A stretch of DNA of 64,000 bases from Pogonophryne albipinna (Eukaryota > Chordata > Actinopteri > Perciformes > Artedidraconidae), in NCBI GenBank assembly GCA_028583405.1, contig JAPTMU010000037.1:630501-694500 (forward strand), in the 5' to 3' direction. The notes under the pieces are model-generated. The model did no database searches. It was not told where the DNA came from and saw only the letters and a program-made list of their open reading frames with translations. Numbering within the stretch: position 1 is the stretch's first letter; each line of letters opens with the position of its first letter. Below, piece after piece: positions 1 through 11,400 of this stretch. Position numbers and translations under genes: made by a program.

Positions 1-91
1 GTGATGAATTAGTTCAGGTTAAAAGGGCTTTTTTAATTTGAATGAAATTGGTTTAATATAAGGCATACATGTTTTTGGTTGTACTAATTAT

Positions 92-1142
92 ATGAGAAGA
101 GCTGTCTTTTACTCTTACTGCTGGACCTTTCCCCGCTCAGAGACCCAGGTCGTCGCACGCATCTCTGCTTGTCTAGCTGACATCTCTCAGTGGATGTCTG
201 CTCATCACCTCAAGCTCAACCTTGACAAGACTGAACTGCTTTTCCTTCCGGGAAAAGATTGTCCCACTCTTGACCTAACAATCAACATCGGCACCTCTGT
301 TGTTTCCCCGACTCAGACTGCAAGGAATCTGGGTGTGACCCTAGATAACAACCTGTCCTTCGCTGCAAACATCGCTGCTACAACCCGTTGCTGCAGATAC
401 AGGCTTTACAACATCAGGAGGATACGTCCCCAGCTGACCCAGAAAGCCACGCAGATTCTGGTCCAGGCTCTCGTCATCTCACGCCTAGACTACTGCAACT
501 CCCTCCTGGCTGGTCTACCTGCATGTGCCATCCGACCTCTGCAGCTCATCCAGAATGCAGCGGCTCGTCTGGTCTTCAACCTTCCTAGATTCTCCCACAC
601 CACCCCGCTCCTCCGCTCCCTCCACTGGCTTCCAGTAACTGCTAGAATCCACTTCAAGACAATGGTACTTGCGTACCATGCTGCGAATGGATCTGGCCCT
701 TCCTACATCCAGGACATGGTTAAACCGTACACCCCAGCACGTGCACTCCGCTCTGCATCAACCAAACGGCTCGCTGCACCCTCGCTGCGAGGGGGACCCA
801 AGTTCCCATCAGCAGAAAAACGTGGGTTTGCTATCCTGGCTCCAAGATGGTGGAATGAGCTCCCCATTGACATCAGGACAGCAGATAGCTTACACACCTT
901 CCAGACTGAAAACTCATCTCTTTCGACTCCACTTCGAGCAATAGAACTATTAACAAAGCACTTATATACTAACAAAGAGCTGGCTTACCTAAAGCCAGTT
1001 GAGTAGCACTTGAAATGTTTGGCTCTATGAAACCTGATGTACTTTATGATTCTGTTTTCTTCAAGTTTCTATTTTGTTGGTCGAACGCACTTATTGTAAG
1101 TCGCTCTGGATAAAAGCGTCAGCTAAATGTAATGTAATGTAA
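92..1142 (+). mobile_element. 5'-truncated L2-like LINE, ORF2 C-terminal part
   Basis: The open frame 92-1006 (304 aa) has the C-terminal signature of CR1/L2-clade ORF2: KLNLDKTELLFLPG, RNLGVTLDNNLSF, SRLDYCNSLLAGLP, LQLIQNAAARLVF, LHWLPVTARIHFK and a WWNELPIDIRTADS block. The endonuclease and catalytic reverse transcriptase motifs are missing, so this is a dead 5'-truncated copy. The 3' UTR ends with the fish L2 tail TCGCTCTGGATAAAAGCGTC followed by AATGTAATGTAATGTAA. The inverted partner is at 24897-25947. The first residues before about 115 may be flank rather than element. No target-site duplication is obvious. Confidence 0.85.
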
Positions 1143-1849
1143 CATCAGCTTGTTGGAGCTGGTTGCTGTAGTTTCTTGATGAAAGGCTTGTAATTCATTT
1201 CCTCCACAGGTATGACTGGAAGTTCACAGGCCCATTATTGAGTTCGGTGTTCTTCCTCAAATTCAGTGAAGATAATACAGAGCTACTTATTTCCATGATG
1301 AAATGTTTAGCCTTAAACGCATACATTTTGGTGGCTAAAACACCGTTGTCATTTCATATGTAAATCAGTCCTGTTATCTAAACTGATAAAGTGTGATATC
1401 TGACAAGTTATCTGTTCAGGACATGTTGATATTTAGATTTCTGTTATACTTACACGATTATAGAATTAAAATAAAGAACAAATAAAAGTGTTCAAAAGTA
1501 TTTTCTAACACAGGTATTGTGTGATATACTGGATAGTCACAAAGAGGTAAACATATATATTTTTTAAACATTTAAAATGTGTAGTTACAAATCATCCAGA
1601 CGACCTTTCTTAAAATCTCGGGAATCATTAAAAGGGTTCAAAACCACTTAGTTTAGAGTGGCAGGATGTCAAAGTTACTTTCCAACAAATAATACATGTG
1701 TTGTTGTTGTTGTTGTTGTCTTTAAACTGAATACCACGAGCATTCCAGGTGGTAAACTCACAGTGGATTGAAGAGTGTATTAAGGCAATGTATTTACATT
1801 TGCACATGTTTCATCATAACTTGAACTGATACTAGTTCTGATGATTCCC
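1143..1849. other. AT-rich spacer, no gene seen
   Basis: No convincing open frame or RNA gene. It contains a short (GTT)n microsatellite near 1700-1720, mirrored as (CAA)n near 24322-24342 in the other arm. Confidence 0.6.
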
Positions 1850-2416
1850 TTCACTAATGCCTATTGCGCCATGTGTAATGCTGCATCACAGTCCCTGGAA
1901 AGCATAACACATGAATACTCTCCGTGAGGGGGCGAAGGCTGGGAACAATAAAAACCTGCCGCTGTGAAAAGTAGAGACGAAGGTCACACGTTGTCCAGCG
2001 ATAAAAGAGGGGGGGGGGAGGGAGGAGGTCCATTCCCTGCGTGCCGAGAGGCAGGAGAGAGAGGCGCACAGCTGGATCCCTGACATCACTCACTCTGACA
2101 AGACACTCAGTACTGAGTGTCTTGTCAGAGAGGAATAGGAGACATCCCTCAAACACAATTCAATAAACGAACAGGGGGAAGACCAAGATGCAGCACTGCA
2201 AATGTCTTCCACCGTCATTCCTCCGTGCAAAGCCGGAGTAGAGGATGAAATTCCTCTGGTGGAGAGCCCACTGATCCCGGTGGATGCATCCCAGAGACAT
2301 ACGCCTGCGACAGACTCTCGCAGCCAGTGTTTACCCAGTAGTCCCCTCGTTATAATGTTACATAAATGAAAGCGTGAAAGTTGGTTTATCCTCTCGATTA
2401 ATGCAGAACAAACCAC
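1850..2416 (-). mobile_element. Probable DIRS-type retroelement fragment (tyrosine recombinase tail)
   Basis: Minus-strand reading gives GGMTVEDICSAASWSSPCSF followed by a serine-rich stretch ending HSVLSV. This resembles the C-terminal end of fish DIRS/Ngaro tyrosine recombinases, where ICxAAxWSSPHTFxRFY carries the region around the catalytic tyrosine. Here the HTFxRFY part is degraded and the frame is broken near 2090-2110, where a short segment around the repeated TACTGAGTGTCTTGTCAGAG differs from the partner copy at 23640-24190. No complete element or reverse transcriptase is present. Family assignment rests on this short motif alone. Confidence 0.5.
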
Positions 2417-2595
2417 TTTCCTTAAATTCTAGTTTAACATTTGTTATAACCCATCATATTTGGCAGTACTCTAATAAGATGGATTTTAATGTATTATCTA
2501 TTTTAGAGTAGGCATTTTGATGAATTAGTAAAGGATCAAAATATGTTAATAAATCAGTAAATCACAAGGACCGAGGCTCTCAAAGTGAGGTGGGT

Positions 2596-2611
2596 GGCTC
2601 TTAAAAGAGCC
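2596..2611 (-). terminator. Histone 3' stem-loop of H4
   Basis: The perfect 6-bp stem, 4-nt loop palindrome GGCTCTTTTAAGAGCC (minus sense) lies 24 nt past the H4 stop and is flanked by an ACCCAC tail. This is the binding site for SLBP in replication-dependent histone mRNAs. A purine-bearing block (CTTTGAGAGCC) follows about 10 nt downstream and may serve as the histone downstream element for U7 snRNP. Confidence 0.95.
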
Positions 2612-2635
2612 TTTGTGTGTTTCAGTCAGATGAGT

Positions 2636-2962
<327 letters not shown>

Positions 2963-3000
2963 TCAAAACTGTGAATGAACCTGCTGTGGAGACCGTTGGT

Positions 3001-3008
3001 ATTTATAG
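3001..3008 (-). promoter_or_regulatory. TATA box of H4
   Basis: Minus-strand CTATAAAT lies 54-61 nt upstream of the H4 ATG, at the spacing expected for a histone promoter. Upstream in minus sense, GTCCGC about 20 nt away could be part of an H4-type proximal element. No clear CCAAT box was seen close by. Confidence 0.75.
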
Positions 3009-3405
3009 CCAGTCTGCGGACGTGGTTGAGATCAGTTCTGCGGGAGAAAACAAGCTAACAACAGAAAACATTTGAACGTTGATTTCACAATGAAGTTGCG
3101 CAATTGCCGATCTGGGTTATGGGTCATTCTTTGATTTCCCCAGTGTTTAATAGGCACCATATTCAGCTGTTTATCATCGATATAATTGCATTTAGCATTA
3201 CCAAAAAGAAAATACTCTCTACTTGTATCATACTATACTATTGTATACGATTGGTATTAATACCAATATATTGCACCTTAGTCTATATCTTATACTTCAC
3301 TTTACTATTGTGTTTGTTATTATTTTTTTACCATCATATGTTGTATTCTTTGGGCTTACCACAAAGTAGTTTATTTGCACTTTAACATTCATGATAAAAT
3401 GCAGA
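3009..3405. other. H4 upstream spacer, no gene seen
   Basis: AT-rich. It holds the distal H4 promoter region and one frame (3104-3385) of low-complexity hydrophobic residues that I regard as chance. This segment is absent from the mirrored arm. Confidence 0.5.
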
Positions 3406-3490
3406 TATAATAATAATAAATAATAATGGATTACATCTTTTATTTAGAGCGCTTTTACAGGTGCTCAAAGCGCTTTACAATTACATATTA
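3406..3490 (-). repeat. LINE/SINE 3' tail remnant
   Basis: In minus sense the sequence reads AAAGCGCTTTGAGCACCTG, AAAGCGCTCTAAATAAAAG and then an (ATT)n-like run, which is the usual 3' end of several fish LINEs and their SINE partners. Only the last about 80 bp remain. It abuts the Tx1-like LINE tail and is missing from the right arm. Confidence 0.55.
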
Positions 3491-3496
3491 CCTTTT

Positions 3497-4530
3497 CTTT
3501 TTAGAAAATTTATTTAATATTATTTGGGCAGTACATGATATACACAAGTTACATTAATAATACACATAAAACACAATGAATAAATATATAAATAACATAA
3601 AGAGAGCACGTTTATATTCCAATGAGACTCAGCTCGGTCACAGACTCAAAACGCCCCATGGCTGAGTCTGGGATTTGTCCAGGGTTTTTCTTCTCCTTAG
3701 TTCACTAAGTATTTGTTTCACGATGGAGCCACTGTTTATGATCGTCTGATTTAGTATCATTTTGCACCTTGTCTTCCAGATCTTCATACATGTGATACAA
3801 ATTACCAGCTGAAAAAGGTTCCTGTGTTTATTGTCCATCCCCTCATCCAGAATACAATACATGATTGAGACATATTCTACATTGAAGTCTAACCCGATGC
3901 CCCGTAGGAGCGACCACACCTCCTGGGCTCTGTAGCAGTCCATGAGGAGGTGCTGTAGAGTCTCGTCCTCCTCACAGTTAATCATGGGGCATGTTCTAGT
4001 TTCCACATAGCAGCTCCATGAAACCACAGCTCTGACCGCAAGTCTGTTGACTGATATCAGCCACCTCACGTCTCTCATGCTCTCCGATAACTGTTTACTT
4101 TTTACTCATTTCAAGACTTCCTTACCTTCGTCAGGTGTTAGGTTTTTGTATGCTCTAACACCTCCATATTTGAAATCGTTTATCATTTTAAAAATTACTC
4201 TATTCGGTAGTCCGATCCAATCAATCTCTAAATGCTGAACTTCAGTTGTGAAGTCACCATAAACTAACTTGTAATAGGGTCCATTTCTAGCTCTGCCTCT
4301 TCTTTTCTTCCATCCCATTTCTCCATCCTCAACCCAAGGTGCTTTCCTATCGATTGCAGCCGAGATGTTTTTTACAAAGGTAATGTTTAGTTTAATGCCC
4401 AGGTCTATGGCTCCCAGGCCTCCATATTCCCTACTCTTAAATAACTAATTACGTTTAGCAACCTCCCTTGTTGTACCCCACACCAAATTGACACACTGTT
4501 TGTTTAATTGCATAATTATTTGGGCTGGTG
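3497..4530 (-). mobile_element. 5'-truncated Tx1/L1-like LINE, ORF2 C-terminus
   Basis: Minus-strand frames 4106-4318 and 3638-4078 together form the C-terminal part of an L1/Tx1-type ORF2: a GGLGAIDLGIKLN block, KAPWVEDG, YKLVYGDF, then the cysteine-histidine knuckle CPMINCEEDETLQHLLMDC. An in-frame stop separates the two frames in all copies. No endonuclease or reverse transcriptase core remains. The 3' end (AATAAA followed by a degraded A-rich tail) lies near 3500. The same fragment occurs at 22083-23111 and 46945-47695, and shorter 3' ends at 31556-31876 and 49922-50242. Confidence 0.8.
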
Positions 4531-4549
4531 GGGGGGGAAGATGTTTGCT

Positions 4550-4905
4550 AGAAAAAGGATCTTGCTGATCCTCCTTCCTTTCCTCTTCCAATCATTTTCG
4601 AGTCTGTTGGAACAGGTCATTCAGAACGAATCATCAAACGGTCAGCTATAGTTGGAATAATGTTTACATTTTCTATCAGATTATTCTTCGATATTTAAGA
4701 AGCAAATTCCTCCTTTCCCTCTTCCTCTCATTTCCGGGTCTCTCTCTGTCAGCTCGTACCAAATTCCGGCCTTACCTCTTCCTGATATTTTCTGTTTAGG
4801 TTAGCAGAAAACAATACTTCCTCAACGATTGGTGGTGGTCTATATAGTGAACATCTGGCCGCTGATTGGTCAGGTCGAGTGGTACTACCATCGACCAATC
4901 AGAGA
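4550..4905 (-). pseudogene. Decayed histone promoter and start regions (relics)
   Basis: In minus sense this holds CCAAT boxes (4865-4869), a TATATA box (4841-4846), then ATATCAGGAAGAGGTAAGAC (ATA at 4786-4788), which is H2A-like SGRGKTG with ATG changed to ATA. Next is ATG at 4729-4731 followed by codons for RGRGKGG, H4/H2A-like. Further on there is a stretch matching the H2A leader (CGAAGAATAATC then ATAGAAAATGT) and an ATG followed by IGRGKEGGSARS. Each match ends after 8 to 14 codons. I infer relics of several core histone 5' ends. See the copies at 21701-22060 and 46541-46930. Confidence 0.65.
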
Positions 4906-5584
4906 AGCGTTAGTCCATTCACTGTGTCAAGTACAATAGACCTCACATAATGAAATCATCGAATAACATATACTATAAAATAGATCTGACTATACACATA
5001 TACTCAAACAATATAGTGTATTCTTAGAGAAATATTTTAAAACAAAGTATACTTGAAAGGATCAAAGTGAAGCACACTAAGATAGTTTGGCATGCTGAAG
5101 TGACAAAACAAATGAACAATGTGACCATTAAAGTATATCCAATATAATCTAATTATTAAACATACAAAATAAAGTAAAATAATTCATTTATTATCAAAAT
5201 CAGGAGCTAATCCAATCTCCTCAAGTAAAAGTGAATTAATGTGTAATAATATAGTCACAATTATATGTAGCATTAAATAAGTTTCCATGTACATTTATAT
5301 GAAGTTATATAGGCCTACAAAATATTGACATAGGGTTTATACACTATCAAGTACATGGGAAATATGTATGTTGTGAGTGACGTCAGAGGAGCCTTCGTGA
5401 AGACAATGTGTACTAATATAGCAACATAATAACATGTGTTGTAAAATTAAATAACTTATACAATAATGATAAATAACCACAATGTCTTCTGGTTTTGCAA
5501 ATAAATATGCAGCAGACTTTAACAAACTTGTATTTATGCTAAATTAATATTATAAAGGAGAGTGCTCTTTTGGTGTATGTGGGT
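4906..5584. other. AT-rich 3' flank of H1, no gene seen
   Basis: Conserved between the copies downstream of H1 (5337-5525 here, 21073-21261, 45942-46130), which yields an identical 62-residue frame in each. Conservation is explained by duplication of the whole block and is not evidence for a protein. Confidence 0.6.
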
Positions 5585-5600
5585 GGCTCTTAAAAGAGCC
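5585..5600 (-). terminator. Histone 3' stem-loop of H1
   Basis: GGCTCTTTTAAGAGCC in minus sense, 26 nt past the stop, followed by ACCCACATACACC and AAAAGAGCAC, a good purine-rich downstream element candidate. Confidence 0.95.
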
Positions 5601-5626
5601 TTTTGGAGATGAAGTAGAGGGTCTGT

Positions 5627-6310
5627 TTACTTCCTCGATGATTTCCTGGCTGGTGCCTTCTTCGCTGCTGTGGCAGCTGGTTTAACCACCTTCTTCACAG
5701 CTTTCTTGGGGCTTACGGTCTTCTTGGGGGTCGCTGCCTTCTTGGGGGTCGCTGCCTTCTTGGGGGTCGCTGCCTTCTTGGCCACCACCTTCTTCTTCGG
5801 GCTCTTAGTGATCTTCTTCACGGAGGTTTTCTTGGCAGCAGTAGCAGGCTTCTTCGCTACCTTCTTGGGAGTTACTGCCTTCTTGGCTGCTGGCTTCTGA
5901 GCGGCGGGTTTCTTCGCTGCTGCTGCTGCCGGCTTCTTGGCTTTGGCTGCGGGCTTCTTCGCTACCTTCTTGGGCTTCTCGGCGGCCTTTGCTGCCTTGA
6001 AGGAGCCGCTGGCTCCGGATCCCTTGACCTGCACCAGGGCTCCATTCTCGAGTAACCTCTTCACGGCGCGTTTAATGTGAGCGGTGTGTTCGTAGCCCTG
6101 AGCGGCCAGCGCCTTCTTCACAGCCTGGTAAGAGATCCCTTTACGGTCCTTGGACGCGGTGACCTCTTTCAAGATGAGCTCAGCGGCCCCGGGACCAACC
6201 TTCTTCGCCGGCTTGGCTGCCTTCTTCTTCGGGGACTTGGCTGGTGCCTTTGTCGATGTCTTTGCCGGGGCGGCGACTGCGACTTCAGTGGGAGCTTCTT
6301 CTGTTGCCAT
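5627..6310 (-). CDS. Histone H1 (group A, left arm), 227 aa
   Basis: Linker histone with a short acidic/alanine N-tail (MATEEAPTE), a winged-helix globular domain at about residues 40-110 ([35 protein letters not shown]) and a long lysine/alanine/proline tail with SPKK and TPKK motifs that bind linker DNA. The start at 6310 is chosen because MATEE is shared by six other copies, although the frame stays open upstream to 6406 in leader sequence. Three consecutive [12 protein letters not shown] units lie near residues 178-198. An A-A-Q-K change marks the tail. Upstream TTTAAG and an AAAGCACAAAG motif match the usual H1 promoter order. Confidence 0.95.
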   Translation of the reverse strand: MATEEAPTEVAVAAPAKTSTKAPAKSPKKKAAKPAKKVGPGAAELILKEVTASKDRKGISYQAVKKALAAQGYEHTAHIKRAVKRLLENGALVQVKGSGASGSFKAAKAAEKPKKVAKKPAAKAKKPAAAAAKKPAAQKPAAKKAVTPKKVAKKPATAAKKTSVKKITKSPKKKVVAKKAATPKKAATPKKAATPKKTVSPKKAVKKVVKPAATAAKKAPARKSSRK

Positions 6311-7137
6311 GATGCTGTCAGGAGGATTCTCGGTCTGATGAGACGGAGAGAGAAATCCCAGCGAAGAGAGGAACTTAAACACACCATGAGAACCGTAGAG
6401 ACTCAACTCAGTGGCTCACACAGGAGCTGCAGAAAAACTGTGCCACTTTGTGCTTTCTCTTCAGCTGAAACTGTAAAAAATACACATTTAGAGAACGAGT
6501 TGAATTTCAATGGTTAATCGAATTGATAGAAGATTACTTTATCTTCATATAGAAGCGAAATAAAGCTTGAAATATTGTTGTGTTTTTATTGGGAAGCCTT
6601 TAATCCTCCTAAAACTACTGCCGTGAGAAGGACTAATCTGCGACTTTTTCCTATAAATGATCTCCTGAACAACTTAAAATGCTTCATATTCTCAATAAAA
6701 CTAGTAATATAGTTAGGCGAGATGTTGTTTTAAAGACTCAAGGTGAAAAAAGGCAGTAGTTGTAAACAATTCTTTGTTAAACAGAGGTAATTCTGCTGTC
6801 TGCAAACACACTCCCATCAGGACAGGCCCTGGCTGTGTTCTAAATACAGTCTTTGTTACTCAACAGTGACAGACCTTCATTTAGCACAGCTTTTCTCATG
6901 TATATCACAATACAACTATATTTATATAGTAGTATGATTTATAATAACAATCTGAAATGTGTTAGACAGATTATCTAACCCTGTAATGACAGAAAGGCTC
7001 TCAATACAGACACGGTACATGGTAGTATATGAACTCCCTTTAACTGTCAGAATTCGAAAAAAAAAAAGAAGTTTGAGAAAAATGGAAAGTAATTTACACT
7101 TGACGCAAACACAGGGGATCATGAAATCAAATGAATA
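6311..7137. other. H1 upstream region
   Basis: Contains the H1 leader and promoter in minus sense: TTTAAG about 65 bp and an AAAGCACAAAG-type box about 140 bp before the ATG. Beyond this, the sequence is shared with the upstream regions of the other group A H1 genes. No other gene is supported. An A-rich run at 7057-7068 marks the place where homology to the right arm ends. Confidence 0.55.
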
Positions 7138-9440
7138 GCTTTTACTTTTCCCTCCGTAGTTGTCCTAGTATCATGCATGCTTCCAAAAAGGGGGTCGTTA
7201 GCCATTTGTGATTGTCTGTATATATATGTCACTAGGTCTGTAAACCTTGCTCTTCGTCCCTTTTTCTCTTGAACCTCAAAAGCAGCACTCCTCCATCTTT
7301 CTTTCACCTTGTATGGGAGCTTTGAGGCGACGACTCTCATGTTAGTTGGATTGTTCATTTCGTCCATGTACTCTATGTCCTCCATGGCATTACGGCACGT
7401 AATCAGGAAAAGGGCATAGGTATTCAGAGCTTTTCCGTCTTCAGATTTGATCTGTGGCCACTTTAGAGCTTTATCCATATAGGCAGTAGCAATCTTAAGT
7501 TCATCACCATAATGTTTCTGGAGTAGAGCCCTGGCTTCTTTGTAGCCTCTCTGTGGTGCCATGTGCTCACAACTGCGGATGAGCTCTTGAGGTTCCCCTC
7601 CGGTGAACTGTTCCAAGTAGTACAATTTGTCGCTGCTGCTCTCTGCCTTGCTGTCGATGACATGGTTGAAGGCTCTTATAAAGGACTTGTAGGTGAGCGG
7701 GTCTCCCTTGAACACAGGCAAGTCTCGTTTAGGAAGATAAGACAGGTTATGCTGCCTTACCAGCATCTCTGTAATCTGAATTTGACGCTGCATCACATCG
7801 TAGCTGTCCCTCTCCTCTCCTCTACGGTGACCTTCTCTGGGGCCCGGTCCGTGTGCTGCATCAGAAGCTCCATCCTGCGTGTCCATCCACCTGCTTGACT
7901 CTGTTGGGCGTGGCATGACAGTTCCTTTTAGCAGGTGTGCTGAGGCAAGTTTCTCACCATATTTAGCTGGTTTTGGAGCAGTTCTGGATCCGGTGCCAGA
8001 TGTCTCTGACTTGCCATGACGTTGGCTGCGTTTGAGGTAGCTGCTCATACCATCCTGCTGGTCTTCATACCCGTCAAGCACCTTTAACTTGGCATCACAT
8101 TCAGCTACAGCTGCTTCCATCTCTAATTGTTCTCTTTGAGCTTTGCTTGCTGCTTTATTAGAGAGGCTTCTTCTATCTCAAGAGCCTGCTTCTTCTTTAA
8201 GGATGCTGCTCGAGCTAGCAGCACTGCCTTTTCAGCCTCCGCCCTCCTGCGAGCAGAAGAAACAGTAGAGGAAGCCACTGTATGGTTACTGGCTCTGGAG
8301 GCGCTGTCTTCAGGCCTGATATCATCTACTTCAGACGAGCAGGCTTCCTCTTCATGGTCCTCTTTTGTGCCTTTGCGTACTCCTTTAATCCATTTTTCAG
8401 TTATGCGTACAAACTGTTCAATGTTTGCTGACTTGGGATTAAACCAGTGTTGCTGGTCTTCAGACGCCTCCTCTTCAGGTAGGAGAGTTACAAACTCCTT
8501 GTTAATGTCATTAAACTCGCCATATAATTTAGCAAAGTCATTCAGGATTTCTTCTTCCACTTTATCCACATTGCTATCATTTTCTTTAAGACGTTTCAGC
8601 TCATTAACCTTCTTGGTGAGCTGGCCCAGCTTCGCTCTCCTTAATCCATTTAGCCTGTGGAGCCTCTCCTCTTTGGCCTTTTCCGTGGGCTTTAGCTCCC
8701 TCTTGTGGCTCATTTCGGTTAGTTCTTCCATGGCTCTACTACAGTGCTTAAACTCAACTAAAGGTGTCCAACAATAAACGCTTGCACTGTCTTTCTTAAA
8801 GAACAACTTATTTAAATGTCTTTTACAAACGAAAAGCAAAAGGTAATCAGCTGGTAGTTGGAATCAGCTGATCCATTCAGACTCCCTCTTCTGTCGTAGT
8901 GATCTCCCATCCGTCTTCAAACATTAACATAACAACAGGCCACTTCACCGTCTTTTGTTCCTCGGATGTCCCACTTAATGCACCGATCTCCGTGTGTGGA
9001 AGAGCAGTCTTTCTCTTCCCCTTTCATGCGACGCTGTCACTGGAATCCCTCCTTCATAGCTCGGCTTCTCCAGAGCGTAGTTTTTTGACAATTGTAGTTC
9101 CAGTAATCCAAAATTCGGCTCACAGATAGCAAATAAGCTTGACTCGGACAAAATACGTCTCAGGATAGTTTGTTTTTTACTTACACAAAAAGGTATCAAA
9201 TACAAACACATATTCTCTCAGGTCAAAAAACTATGTTGCTCGGTGCTTCCTTCTTCTTCTCACACCCCAATCACCAGCAGCTGCCGTCGGCTATAACGTC
9301 TCATAATCACGAACAGCTGCGGTCGTCTATGCCCTTAATTTCACACGGCTGGTTCCAATAAATGATATAATAGCACTAACAACAAAGGATAATAATATTC
9401 AAAAATATCAGACTATACATTTTAACATATGGCTCCTACA
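7138..9440 (-). mobile_element. 3'-truncated BEL/Pao LTR retrotransposon (5' LTR and gag)
   Basis: In minus sense the insert begins TGTAGGAGCCATATG at 9440, a plausible BEL/Pao LTR start. A gag reading frame begins at the ATG 8731-8729. The first frame (to 8123) is lysine/glutamate rich with coiled-coil character. The second (8120-7138) has the Pao-type gag domain (DUF1759-like): LPVFKGDPLTYKSFIRAF, KLYYLEQF, LQKHYGD. The two frames are separated by a frameshift at about 8120-8130. Everything after gag (protease, RT, integrase, 3' LTR) is missing. The LTR/leader boundary was not placed. Comparison with 44323-44335 shows the flanks join without loss or duplication. Confidence 0.85.
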
Positions 9441-9474
9441 ATACCCATAAAACCTGTTTGTGTTATACTGTTAC

Positions 9475-10828
9475 CCAGTGACGTGCGGTGAGGTTCATGG
9501 CTGGTGAGGCACTGACTCTTTCAGAGTCAGATTTACAAATATTATATATTTTGACCTTAAAGGTGGCGGGGTAGGTAATTTTGGAGAAACCAGCTCGAGT
9601 GAGCTAGAATTTGAAAATACACAGCCCCTCCTCCAACACACACGAACGCGCACATGACCAATGAGGGCACGAGATAAGTTTGTGCACAGATGGAAGGCTG
9701 ACAGGCAGGTTATTTTAGCCGGGCCGGCTAAAATGAGTGGTCGTGCTTTTTACAGTACTACGGCTTCCACAGATGAAATGTTTTTATGTATTTTTTGTCA
9801 AAGCACTTCAGATATTCATTGCTATCGGGATGTTAAGAGCATTCCATGGAATATAACAAAAAGTGTATATCGTGCCGGTTTCTCAAACTTACCTACCCCA
9901 CCTTTAATCGAAATATTCTGTGATTTTCAAAAGCTTTTTTAGTCTGATGCTTCGATTCATTTTAAACAGACCGTTCAACAAAAGGATAGCCTACCCAAAA
10001 TCTAAATATTGGATTGTTCTCTCTTAGTAAGATCCAATTTTCATTACAAATGTGTAGTCCATGCTATCCTTCTAGACAACAATCTTTATTACTTTTTTGT
10101 AAAAGTCCTCCTTATCTTCCTCTAGTTTCTAAAGCCTAGCTTGTTGTTTTCGTCTACCGTCTCTGCGTAGAATAACAGTAGCAACAAGAACCTGTGGGCT
10201 CACTTGCGCCCCCTTCAGTGCGGCAGAGGTTGTGGCTGCCTCCCCTGGTGCTTTTCTCATTGCCGTTGTATGATGAGACCAGCGAGCCTAAATATCATAT
10301 ATACGTGAAATAAGTTATTTTGAGACTATGGATGGCGAGGATAAATGTAATAAAGGGATCTACAAACATTACATTGGTGACATACAGTGAGATGGTGCAG
10401 GCATGCGCTTAGGGCCCGCTTTCCAGACAGTTTCTGTGGGGTGACGCATTCTGAGGTGAGGCAGAGCTCATCTGTGCCTCACCTCACCCCACAGTAACTG
10501 GCTTGAGCACGCTCACAAAATAAGTGCCCGCGCTAAATTAGTGCCCGTGCTCCAGCAAGTTACTGTGGGCTTCTGTGAGGCAGAGCTCGTCCCTGCCTCA
10601 CTTCTCAATCTCATCGCTCCCCGTAGTTGTAGCGGAGCTCGGCAAATTAGCCGATTTTTACTATAAAAAGCGATTGGAATCAAACAGAAATCACATTTAC
10701 AACACAGATCAGTGGAGACATTTTATTATTATTATTATTTGTATTATTATTATCTATTTTTTCCGTTACATTGGAGAATGACAAGTGAGGCTCTGCCTCA
10801 CCTGCCTCCCCTGACCGCACGTCGCTGG
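9475..10828. mobile_element. Non-autonomous DNA transposon (MITE-like)
   Basis: The ends are imperfect inverted repeats: CCAGTGACGTGCGGTGAGG at 9475 and, reading inward from 10828, CCAGCGACGTGCGGTCAGG. Both are followed by GTGAGGC-rich sequence. Internally, a further palindromic region near 10425-10495 repeats TGAGGTGAGGCAGAGC and its complement. There is no transposase frame: the 93-residue frame at 9661-9942 lacks recognisable motifs. No target-site duplication could be identified, so superfamily is left open. Confidence 0.6.
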
Positions 10829-11358
10829 AAAACACAGATATTAAAATGATATAGTTGACTTATATACCAAAGTATATAAATGACAGATGTGCAAGGTTGC
10901 TGTTGTGCAGATTGTTCGTGGTTCTGGAGAGGGAGAAGCTAAAGAGAGCTCTCTGAGGAGACGCTGGATCAGTCTGTGGGAGAAGGAGCTCCGCTGTCTG
11001 TCCAGCTGCAGCTGCAGAGGGGGGTCAGGGTAATAGTTCATGAAGTACAGACACATTTTAATAGAATAATATGTAGTTATGAAATATGTGTTTTAAAACA
11101 ATGTTATATAGGAAATAATGCACATGTAAGGGATAATGTTTTAGAGAGAATATGTAAGTCATGTCTTTATAACATCATGAAATGTATTGCACTAAAAGGA
11201 AATAGATGAATGTAGTTTACCAGGTAACATGTTATTCATGTTTCATTCAAGTCATCTTTATATCAGTTAATTAACTTGTAAAAAATAAGGTTCTCAGGTG
11301 TTGCAAAATATAAACATGTAATATTATAAAGGAGAGTGCTCTTTTGGTGTATGTGGGT
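10829..11358. other. Spacer downstream of H1, no gene seen
   Basis: AT-rich apart from a GC-richer stretch at 10905-11035 (repeated CTGCAGCTGCAG and GAGAGCTCTC palindromes) that may be part of an old repeat. No supported frame. Confidence 0.4.
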
Positions 11359-11374
11359 GGCTCTTAAAAGAGCC
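11359..11374 (-). terminator. Histone 3' stem-loop of H1
   Basis: GGCTCTTTTAAGAGCC in minus sense, 26 nt past the stop, followed by the AAAAGAGCAC element. Confidence 0.95.
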
Positions 11375-11400
11375 TTTTGGAGATGAAGTAGAGGATCTGT

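Noticed and set aside
5337..5525. Conserved 62-residue frame beginning MLKSAAYLFAKPED downstream of group A H1 genes (also 21073-21261 and 45942-46130)
   Set aside because: Identity is explained by duplication of the whole flank. The composition is that of AT-rich DNA and no domain is visible.
5670..5900. Hydrophobic frames on the strand opposite each H1 ([19 protein letters not shown])
   Set aside because: These are antisense shadows of the lysine/alanine-rich H1 tails.
6311..6406. N-terminal extension of H1 ([11 protein letters not shown]...)
   Set aside because: The extension lies across the TTTAAG box and leader. MATEE is the conserved start and the 32-residue extension has no linker-histone character.
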